Below are positions 54,001 through 64,000 of a stretch of 64,000 nt of DNA, one piece after another. Within the stretch, counting starts at the first letter, position 1, and each line of letters begins with the position of its first letter. Below the pieces are notes generated by a model, which ran no database searches, was not told the DNA's origin, and saw only the letters and a list, made by a program, of their open reading frames with translations. This DNA is from Halichondria panicea (taxonomy: Eukaryota; Porifera; Demospongiae; Suberitida; Halichondriidae): contig NC_087390.1 of NCBI RefSeq assembly GCF_963675165.1, positions 351,001-415,000 of the forward strand. The letters are read 5' to 3'. The translations under genes were made by a program, and so were the position numbers.

Positions 54001-57000
54001 GTGTACACTGAACGTCCTAGCAGAAACATGACAATTTATATTGGTAGACTGAGCTACCAAAGACTGCATGATGAAACAAGGCAAATTAATTATACAACAG
54101 TTTAAAATAAGGAGGTTACGTATAGGAAGTGTTATTTCATAAGTGGTGTGGATAGAGACGAAATAAGTTTTTATTGCAGCTGCTACTTTAAGCGTATATA
54201 GTATATACTAGACTATGCAAACACGTTGACCTATGACCTACGTACATGTATATTCCAGTGTCATAAACTAACTACATGAATTATCTTAGATTTAAACTTC
54301 AAAGGGCTTAGTTATATGACAATTATTGCTTAGTTATTGAAAGTGAAAATGTCAGTACATGACAACAAACGTAGACTTGATTGATATTAATTCAGTGCTA
54401 AAACAATTCTACATGTATGAATAATGTACATGTACAGTTTGTACGTACAGTATACAAGCTGGCTCACCTGCTCAGCGGACACTTCTTGCCCGGGGCTCTC
54501 GAACAGCTCTGGTGCCATGAAGCCTGGAGTACCAGCCGGGTTGTTCCCTACCCTTAAGGTCTGCCTGGTGGACAGCTGACTGATACCATAGTCGGCTAGT
54601 TTGATCCAGACATTGCCGGCTTGTCGCACTCGTAGCTGACGGCTATCTTGGGGAGACGGGAAGTGCCACACGAGGACGTTGGGGGACTTGATGTCAAGAT
54701 GTACCACTTGATGGCGATGGAGGTACTCAAGCCCTTTGGAAATCTGAGAAATAAATAAAAAACGTTTGCTGCATGGCTATAGCTCTAAAAGTGTGTATTG
54801 GACATTCATTTTGATTAGTCTAGTTACAGTAATTACATGCGCATGGTAAAGTTGTATAATTTAATTAGCTAGACCGATGTATTTATATACCCATGATAAT
54901 TATACCAAAATGAGCCAATCTATATTCATCAATATTTATTTTACATGCCAAGGGCCATTCACAATAACGACATGGTAACCAGTCCACAACAAGGACAACC
55001 TCTCAGTAATTATCAGTCTGAGCTTACAACTAAAATAGCCTGTAAGAAAGGACAAGGTTCTCAAAGAATCTATTTTCCATAGAATAAGTTTAAAAGACTC
55101 CATAAAAACGAATGAATATAAATTGTGTACCTGTAGAACAGTGTTCTTGATAGTGAGAGGCTCTAGAAACATTCTGTGCTCCTTGTACCGCTTTAGCATG
55201 ACTCGGAGTGACTGCTTCGGAGCTAGCTCCAGCATCAGACACATGTAGGGGTCCAGCTTCACCCCACACAGCTCTGGACACACACACAAGGAGAATAACA
55301 ATACAGGTCAATAATACAGCTTGGCTTACGTACATTAATTAAAATGCTGCAAAAAATTATAAGCATGTAGTAGTTACATGTACTGTAGGATTTGTGACAT
55401 TGACAGTAATATGAATTTACCGTATTACTATGAATTTAGTCTTATTAAGATGCCAAGTCTTGTGCGTACTTATTTCATAACTTTGCATATGAACATTAAA
55501 AGCCTACAAATACGTATATACATAGGTAGGTGCGTACAGCCGTATATACAGTTGCCCGACCATACGTGGAGTGAGGTTACCTGTGAGGAAGGGACTGTTG
55601 AGGGAAGCAAGGAAAGACACTTCCTGTCGTATCTCCTTGTAAGCATAGAGGATGTTCTTAGGGTCTTGTGAGAGGGTGAGCAACTCTTGAATAGTGGAGT
55701 GCTCTACTGCCTGCATCAGATCACCCTGGAGGAACACCTTTATGGCCACCTGTTTCTTGGAACCGTGCTGTGTACAAGAGGGGAAGATTAGTGGTGGAGC
55801 TGCTCTCCAAGGGATACAATAAGTGGATTGCAGTGCACTTGCAACAGAGAAATGCCAACAGCAAAACCACAATTAGATTGAATATCATTCTCAATAATAA
55901 GCTTTATCAGGGCCAAACTGAAAGGGATTAGCATAGTTAAATATTCCAGGGACTTCTGATTGTGTATCCATGAAATGCAAGTTATGGTAGCTGAAAGATT
56001 CCCCAAACTATTGGTTAAACGGGGGGGGGGGGGGTGTAGTTGAAGTATTTTATGGTTTTCTGTAATAATACAAACACGTATGTACTGATTGACGAACATT
56101 AAAGAAAAGCCTCTCATACCGCCCACACACTCACAACCGCCCACCTACCCCTCACATCTCACACACCCCTCACCTCTGGCGTCAAGTCTCCCCTGCAGAC
56201 GAACCCGAAGCCTCCTTTACCCAACACCTCACTCTCCATAATGTGCAGCTGCCCACAGCTATCCTCGTACTGTGTAACCAGGTCCCAGAATATCTGTATA
56301 GAAGATTAATTATTATAACAACAAAAACATAGCTCAAAGAAAGGTCTATCACATGACATGCTTAGATAAGAAATCTGGGACTACTCGAAATTAATTTGAG
56401 TCATAATTATATTCATGACCAAAAAACCATACAAAGTTATCATTTTCTAGTGCTTTTTAATTTGAGGTCACGTGATATTGTAAAGCTGCCAATTTCCAAG
56501 CGCGAGGGCCTGAGAAACTACAAATTGACTTTGCATGGCCTAATAACCTTGTGAAAATGAGGCATTTTTTCAGTAACTTTCTTTAACTGCCCGTAACTTT
56601 AGCTTGGACCAACAAATTAAAAACTAAAACATACATTCTGTAGCTTAAAGAAAGGTCTACCACATGATATGTTTACATTAAAATCTAAGACTATTCAAAA
56701 TCACAAAGTCTAAGAAAAATGCCAAATACAATACTTCATAAAGACAGCTATATAATTATTATACTCGGAGTAAGCTAACATTTCTCAGTACATATCTTAC
56801 CAGATCAGGAGCCAGGTGAACCACTTTGATTTTACCGTGAAGGATGCATTCAAAATCTTCTCCTTTGATAGCCTTCACGATGCTGTCCTCCACACCGAAA
56901 CATGTCACTGGCGTGTTCTTCTTCCAAACAAACAAACTATTGATGAGATCTTCGTGATTAGGTTGCAGTGGCGAAGACACTTCTGCGAAGCATTTCCAAC

Positions 57001-60000
57001 ACGGCATGTACGTGACTGCGTGACGTCCTAGATGCGATAACAGCATACCGGAAAAATAATTGATAGCCAGAGATTTTATATGAGTGGATAAAACGACCAA
57101 TAGCTTTGTAGCTAGGCCGGGAATAAAGTCAGGTGATAAGGACGAATTGAGAATGCCCTGCTCCGATAAATCGTTGGCAAGTTTGACCCACTCATTTGTA
57201 TAGATATGGACCTCGATGCGATATTCCCCTGTAAGATTTGGATATAACTCGATTATTTCTGGGGGAACGTCGACAGGCCTGCTGCAGATTTCCTGCTTGA
57301 TAAGAAGGAGGGTACGACCTCGGCACTTGTACACGATGCCAGTTTTCCAAGGTGTCCAGTCGAGGTTGACCCCCTCTTGTTTCTGTGAGTCGTCCGTATC
57401 GTCCATTAGGTCAGGGTCATCACCGAGGATTGTACGTAGGATCTGGGCAACAACAAACAAAAGGAGGATAAGTACACACACACGCAGACACCAGAAAACA
57501 AATATAGTCTAAAGCATCTTTGAACGGCTATAACTTAAATTCGATTGGTTCATACAGTAACGTTAAGTTTATTGATTTTTTAAAGCAATTTTTAGCATAC
57601 AATTTAGCATTTCGATTTACCCAAGTGATTAATGTGTAACACAACCATTGGCTTAATTTAGTGGTAGAGGAATGTCAAGTCCCTTACCTTTCCAATCTGT
57701 TGATCGTTGACGACTCTACAGATAAGGCGTGGCCAGAACCCGTCAGGAATGTACCCAGACATCCAGAATCGCCTAAGGGGAGGTTGATAACAATCGTCCA
57801 TACCTGGGCTCATCTGCACATCCGACAAATTGTCATCGGCTTTGGGAAATTTTGTAGAATCGGGCAGCAAAGAAGGAATTATGATCCTCTGTCCTTTGAT
57901 TGTTAGGGCCACTTCAAACTTCTCTAGGAGGTTGATGTACTTGTCTTTGATAGCCTGAGGCACGTCGAGCTTGGTGAAGAGAGCGTTGACATCGGCAACA
58001 CCTGGGGATGAAGATAGGAGTGCATTATAATGATGTGTGTGGAAAAATTCTGATTACAAGATCGAGAAAAACGGTTGGTTGATGTCGACTAATAGTAATT
58101 AGAATGCAGCTGCTAAAATGTTCAATGATCTCATAAACACAGAAAAGCTGATCGTGAGAAAATATCAGAGATAAAGACACATTACCGTATAGCCAATAGA
58201 AAATTACCTGCTATACGGTGCTAGCACGTCACCATATAACACGGCCAGCCAGGTTAATGGGTCCCAAAGTGTCCAAAAACATGTACATGTGGTATGATGA
58301 CTAACCATCTCTTATAGGTGAGTCCTCTTCCGCGGAGGAGGGATGGATGACGTTGGCCATCAGCTTAGCCAGCCACTGTGGGTCCAGGAAGTAGATGTTC
58401 TTAAGACCATGGTCCTCAAAATGGAGAAGAGTGCCTGTACACAAGAATAGTTGTAGTATACAATTCCTGCAGACAATAAGTGCCACCTCTCAATCTAAAG
58501 AGGTTTTTTTGCCCGCCAATATATATCTGTCAGAAATGGGTATGGGTCATTAAATTAATGTGCAGTATATACACGAGCAGGCAGTATATGACATAGGCAC
58601 GCATAGACCTACGCATGAGTACATGCACAATAAGACACTGGAAATGACAAAATTTATCGGATCACAAACTTATTTTTAGCATTAAAAGAGGTGTTAAAAT
58701 GTAAACCTACGTACCTTGTAGATTGAGACAGTAGACCGCCTCCTGCAGTTCCTCCTCATCCTCAAACATCCCCAGGAACTCTTGCTTAAACTCCGCCTCC
58801 TCCATGATCGGAGCCTCCACCCCTTCCCTCTTGGCAGCACGCACTCGCTCCCGGAGGCGGTCCTGGAGAGCACGGAATGTGGTCGGAATGAGTTGTTGGA
58901 ATAGAGATTTTGGATCCGAATCTTTCATGTCTGGTTTGTACTCCACTGTGTGTGTGTGTGTGTGTGTGGGTGGTTCAAAACTAGATTAAAGATTGAGTGA
59001 AAAAACTCGCACATATAACAGAATGTATTCTTAGTACACAAGCCACACCCACAAGCCACACCCACACATTGACTCACATCCTCCGTCTTTAGTGAGCTGG
59101 AGATGACAGGCCACATTGTAAATGAGACACCTCAACTTCTCCATGTGATTATTGAGTGGGTTACGGCTCACTGAGTTAATGCTCGTCGTGGCTATCACCT
59201 AGACAACATTATACTTAATGATTCGATCAAAATTTCCACCATACGAAAATAACCAGCTAGTACTTAATGATTTAATCATACGTATAGTCCAAATATTTGG
59301 AGCAATTTCAAATTTCAAAAGTTATATAATGGAGGGCAAGAAGCTAAGCTTGTAAGAAAAAATTGCTACGTTATACCAAAGATGATTCACAATTACATGT
59401 ACACAAATTAATGCATGGGGGGGGGGCAACACTTATTTTCTTGAATATTTCACTAACTGTCTACGTACCTTTGGGTAGATGGAGGTGTCGGAGAATCGCT
59501 CGAGTGCCTTCCTCTCAAGGATAACAGCATCTCCCTCAGCAACCTTGTCCAGATGAGTGCCCACTATAATCACTGGGCAACCAGGAGCTCGCAGCTGTAC
59601 GACAAATATGGATAAGATGAAGAATCATAAAATCATACTGAGCTATAACAGTGCAGACACTTAGAGGACCTACACACATGTATACATTGAACTGAGGTAT
59701 ACCAGGGTTCTACTGATAATAGCACTTTCAAATTTCTATTTTACTATCTACATGTACGTGGTAATATATGCGTACATATTAAGAGGTTTTTGTCTATAGA
59801 GGTTCCCTGCACACAGTCAAGCCACACAGAGTGACTAATAGCACATCATTTATGTACTCTTCGACTAAGCACACGCCTTGACAGTCACAATACTTTGCTG
59901 GTGAAAAACCTTTGCGAATGAGCAGAAAATTTGACCCTTTGCGATCTAACTATTGCGTTCTGGCAAGGATCGTGTGTATTTACTAGTAATAATTTAGGTT

Positions 60001-63000
60001 TTGCGGATTTTATTGTTGCAAATTGATCAACCCTCGCAAAATTCGCAAATGTTCGATGCTCGCAAAACATTCTAGTAATACGGTACAACATTATCGTAGT
60101 ATGCTATTTGCTTGACTAGGCACACGTACCTTGACATTCCTGAGCCATTGTTCCAGTTCATCGATTCCCTTCTCTCTATCGCAGAGACGAAACAGAGCCA
60201 GGTAGAGAGAACGTCTCGAGTAGAAACACTGGTGAGTGGTGTGGTACACGTCCTGAGGGTGTGTGTGGGGGAGTGTGTGGGCATGTGAGTGTGTGGGCGT
60301 GTGTATGTGTGGGCAAGAAGGGTGGTGGTGTCAATGGACTGGGGCAATCAGAATACATGTATACGTACCTGGCCGGCAAAATCCCAGGCCAGAAAGTGGA
60401 CCGGCTGACCCGAACTTTTGAACATTGATGTGCCAGTGGGATACCTCCAGTCTATCACATCAATCCCAATGGTCCGGTCGCAATCCAGCTTCTTGAGTTT
60501 GCCCACATCTAATATAGTGGGCGGGTGATGACAAGAGAGGTTAGAGGTAACATGTTGAGTGTACATTAGAGCAGAACAAATAAATATGTACGTAAGTGTT
60601 CTAATTACGGGACAATAATTTATTCGTACACACGTATATAATAACTGCAATATTGCCGGTTCAATTGGATATACACTGTAGTGTTCGCCCACGCAAGAAA
60701 AGCGGGTCTTAATTTAGACTATCCATGCATGTAGATTGCAATGAAAGCATGCCTCTACATGTATGCAGTATAATATAGCAGGGTGTCATACAGGGGGGGA
60801 GGGGGCAGGGTGTCATACAGGGGGGAGGGGATATCCTCCCCATTTTTTTGCATTCAGGTACTAGTTGTATGATTGAGTGTCCATAGCTGGCAATGTTACA
60901 TACTAACAGGGTATTGAAATAACAGTTGACCCTTTTTTTAGCAAATTGTTCTGGTTACTTTTCTTATTTCCCCCCTCTACTTAAAAAATCCTGTATGACA
61001 CCTTGTACAGTGTACGTACATAGTATAGATATAGTGTTCGCCCATGCAAGAAAAGCGGGACTACATGTATATATACATGCATGTAGATTGCAATGAAGCA
61101 AGCTTGTACATGTATGCAGTATAATAATACAGTGTAGATAGATAGTATTGGTACATACCTACTCCCTGCAGTCTACGCAGGAGGGTGGTCTTGCCCCTCT
61201 CTCCACTGCCTATGAAGAACAGCTTGATGGTGCGATAGTGCTCGGAGCTGTGTGTGTGTGTGTGTGGGTGTGTGTGTGCGTGGATAGCATAATTATGATT
61301 GCTATATGTTGTACATAAGTAATGTAACAAATTCGTATGAATTTGATGCGTATCACGGATTTTTGAATAATTATGCTTTCTCTTAATAAAGCGAGCATTT
61401 TAAGCCAGGTGAAAAGGTTTGTAAACATAAAAATACTATCTGTACTTAAGACAATATAATGCATAAAATGTCTCCAAATTTAAATGTGATAACAATCTCA
61501 CTTACTCTTTCAGTCTTGACCTCATATAGCTGAGCAGATGTGACAAACTGACCGTGTCCGAGCGGTACTCTTGTGGAGGGTCCGTCAGGCGCGGGAGGTC
61601 ACAGAATTGCAACTCTGTAAATTGCCTCGTGTTTTTCAAGTGAGCAAATTCAAGCGGAAGCATTTCCAAATTATCGTTTCCATTTAACCAAATCCACTGC
61701 AAATGTTGTTGATACCCAATATTGGGGTTGAACAATCCCCTCAGGTCGTTATAAGATACGTCCAATCCTTCGAGAACTGGGTAAAGAAGATCAAGAGATG
61801 TAAGATTAACGGAATAAACTTTTTCTTCGGCACCGTGATCGTTGTCCGGGGAGCTAACGTCGTGAGGTTTGTGATGAATTAATTGCAAGTGTTGCAATTT
61901 ATTTTTGGTTAAATGAAGATTATTAATGCAACGAAGACGCGTGTGGGCACGATGTTGACACGGGTGACCGAACGTATCACCGTGGCGACAGCTATGAGTG
62001 ACAATGGCGTGCATTTTCTTGTCCATAACGTTTCCAAATCGCTTAATACCACAGCGACGAGCGGAGAACTTCTTCATGGATTGCGGAATGAATTGAATAT
62101 CAATTTGCTCGAATTTGTTGTCTGAAACGTCAAGGTCTGTTAGATTTGGAGCGAGACACGGAAGTGCCTCAGGGTAGAAAGTGAATTTGTTTTTGGCAAG
62201 ATTTAGTTTGCTGAGTGACGAGTAGTCACATGTTTCAATAGCACTAACTGTACTAGTAGCTCCAGGATCTGAGATTGGAGTCACATTGTGGAAGACTGAG
62301 GGTTGTCTTCGCAGTGATGATGCATCTTTGACTGAGATGGGATTAACGTAATCCACACCACCTATAACCCTGTCTGCCAGTCCAAACATGCCCGAAGGTC
62401 CCCTCGTTGATACCTGAATATCTCTAGAATCCTCCATTGAGTCTTCAGGTTCACACCAAGGTAGAACTGTTAGTTTGTTTTTGCTCAAATCAAGTTCTTG
62501 AAGAGACTTACACAACCATAGTGTCTCAGGGATGGAAGTCAGGGAGTTGGACGAAATATTCACTTGCTTGAGTTGTTTAAATTTGAAAACAAAGTCTGGG
62601 ATTGCTTTCAACTTGTTGTTCGACACGTCTATAAATGACAGAGACTGAGTGAGAGAATCTACGTCGATATTACTCAAGTTGGGTAATAAGCTCGCTAGTT
62701 CGTTATTCGCAACACGAAGCGATTGCAATTTAGGGAGTAACCACACGCAAGACGGTAGCGACTGCAGCTTGTTTCTCGAGATGTTTAAATCCACCAGATT
62801 AGTGCATTCCCAGCCCAACAATAGTCCTGCATTCGGAGTCAAGACAGCTTCAGGCAGTTTGGTGATGGCATTTCGAGACAGGTTGATTTCGTGGACTTCG
62901 GGCAGTTTGAAAACTTCAATAGGTACTTCAGTAAGACTGTTAGTATCGAGACTAATATCCAAAATTCGATTCGAGTGAACCGTTGTCAGTTGAGGGATTT

Positions 63001-64000
63001 CCGGGGTTCCCTCGCGGCGCGATCTCCCGTACGTTCCAGTGTCGCCAGAATCGCTGATTAATACGGGACGAAAAATGACGTCGTCTGAAAACCAAGTTCC
63101 GCTGCATTGTGGGAGGAGTTTGCTGCTCCATAGTAGATGAAGCCAATGCGGAGCACGTTTACCGTACTTTTTCTTTTGTTCTTTTGTAGGTTCCACTAAC
63201 GAACAATCGAACGATAGAATCAACTGCATAAGTTCAGTGTTTTGTAGAAGATGTGCTATTCGACACGACAAACCGCCGGCATCTTTTGCTCCACGCTCCA
63301 GCAATGTACGTACAATGTCTTTCTTGCCGTACACACATGCTTCGGCGAGGGGCGTGACTAACAACTTGTCGAATATCGTATATCCTGAATTGGTATCCTT
63401 TGGCAAAACTTCTAACTTGCCCGTGTGACCGAGAAAAACTCCTATAGACGATTCTCCAGGGGACACAGCACCAGAGATGGAACGAATAGGCCTGCTGCCA
63501 CTGTCTGTACTATCAGTACTAATTTTCCTGTCACTGGGGCGTTGCTTGGGCATGGTGAAAGCATGAACTCGTTCCGAGCCAGCAGGAGGGGATTTCACTT
63601 CGTCTGTTGGGGTGTGTAAACCGCTTGAGGGCGATTCGGACGAATTCGTAAGCGGCTGTTGCAGGTTGGACCATGAGGACGTGGGGGTGGGTGTGGCAGA
63701 GGATTTATTTTGTGAGGGGATAAACTGTTTTTCGGGGGAACAGGGGTCACTCGAGGGTTCGTTTGTTTCGTCAAAGCTCATGTCCGAAGGCAGCATTCGA
63801 CCATGACGTTGCTTTTGAATGAGATGGACTAATTGTTTGTGCGTGTCTTTCGACGGTCTTGCCTCAGGGCTAATCTCGATGTCCTCCGTTGATAGAAGAA
63901 TTTTCACGATTTCAACTGCTCCTTTTTTAACAGCCACGTGGAGGGGGGTCCGCTGTGAACTCTTGATAGCACTGTTAACATTGAGCGTGAGGACATCCTT
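51063..64000 (-). CDS. LRRK: LRRK-family Roco kinase, 5' end beyond the window, 18 exons visible
   Basis: Exons, 5' to 3': 61506-64000 (open to the edge), 61159-61247, 60369-60508, 60130-60252, 59469-59594, 59078-59198, 58715-58945, 58306-58434, 57688-58001, 56801-57442, 56174-56293, 55581-55767, 55131-55273, 54468-54743, 53385-53922, 52776-53020, 51998-52622, 51063-51529 (7011 nt, all phases agree, 2336 codons). Domains in visible residues: ankyrin remnant 18-45 (TPLHVAVKKGAVEIVKILL), about ten LRRs 325-800, Roc GTPase 832-1030 with P-loop GSGERGKT at 845-852, DFAGQ and THLD, COR 1030-1470, kinase about 1470-1790 (LGKGGFGFV, VAIK, HLDIKSPN, ADYG, GTPGFMAPE), then a WD40-like C-terminus. Having ankyrin repeats, and DYG rather than DFG, fits animal LRRK1/LRRK2. 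It probably acts as a membrane-traffic or cytoskeletal signalling kinase, by analogy. Confidence 0.93.
51663..51872. repeat. MITE, TACCGTATAGCGGG family, LRRK last intron (copy 2)
   Basis: Same as 30279-30488 with small indels. Confidence 0.7.
58184..58220. repeat. Collapsed MITE remnant in an LRRK intron
   Basis: Only the two ends of the TACCGTATAGC family remain (TACCGTATAGCC and ACCTGCTATACGGT), separated by about 13 bases. It looks like an internal deletion product. Confidence 0.55.
60779..61012. mobile_element. MITE with CAGGGTGTCATACAGG ends, LRRK intron
   Basis: Inverted relative to the copy at 11240-11505 in LIN9. The two share ends and interior (ATTGAGTGTCCATAGCTGGC). The left end carries two tandem copies of the terminal repeat. 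Confidence 0.7.

Noticed and set aside
63937..63939. GTG/Val at the head of the large LRRK exon as a start codon
   Set aside because: The frame is open to the window edge and the upstream residues complete an ankyrin repeat (TPLHVAVKKG), so coding continues beyond the window.

Overview
The window reads as nuclear DNA of an early-branching animal, most likely a demosponge of the Amphimedon type. That placement is an inference from the gene set (metazoan LIN9, WDR12 and an ANK-LRR-Roc-COR-kinase-WD40 LRRK protein), the many short GT-AG introns, the AT-rich spacers and the density of small inverted-repeat transposons. No bacterial operon, CRISPR array, rRNA or tRNA was recognised.

Layout. 1-421: probable 3' terminal exon of an upstream + strand gene. 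1124-6378: transposon-packed spacer, with three TIR elements nested one inside another (1134-4605) and a foldback element inside a fourth (5168-6369). 6608-13468 (-): complete LIN9 gene, 20 exons, 613 aa. 13469-13574: compact bidirectional promoter. 13575-19078 (+): WDR12, 11 exons, 429 aa. 20386-22211 (-): secreted metzincin-like metalloprotease, 3 exons, 418 aa. 22212-29680: repeat-rich spacer. 29681-31465 (-): broken 3' end of an LRRK gene. From 31466 the order restarts: first ten exons of LIN9 (31571-37512, -), WDR12 copy 2 (37619-43973, +), protease copy 2 (45305-47128, -), spacer, then the real LRRK gene (51063 to the right edge, -; 18 exons and 2336 codons visible, 5' end outside the window).

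The main structural event is a tandem duplication of about 21.5 kb (9640-31465 and 31466-about 52835). Its breakpoints lie in LIN9 intron 10 and in an LRRK exon near the WD40 region. It left full LIN9 and full LRRK at the outer ends, two intact WDR12 genes, two intact proteases, and at the centre a LIN9-to-LRRK head-to-tail chimera. The chimera could be spliced in frame, but it now carries a 22-bp frameshifting duplication in the LIN9 part and a nonsense codon in the LRRK part. The copies differ by a piggyBac-like insertion, an 850-bp inverted-repeat element, a hAT-like MITE, a 265-bp MITE, tandem-repeat counts and an 877-bp (GT)n tract. The protease catalytic domain is far more diverged than its flanks. 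An end-to-end misjoin of two haplotypes must be excluded, but both lesions fall only in the orphaned gene pieces, which favours a real duplication.

Functionally the genes are independent housekeeping or signalling genes: LIN9 (MuvB/DREAM cell-cycle transcription), WDR12 (PeBoW, 60S ribosome assembly), LRRK (Roco GTPase-kinase), plus a secreted protease. I did not find a new multi-gene system. The strongest leads are the duplication chimera, the accelerated protease pair and the nested transposon family.
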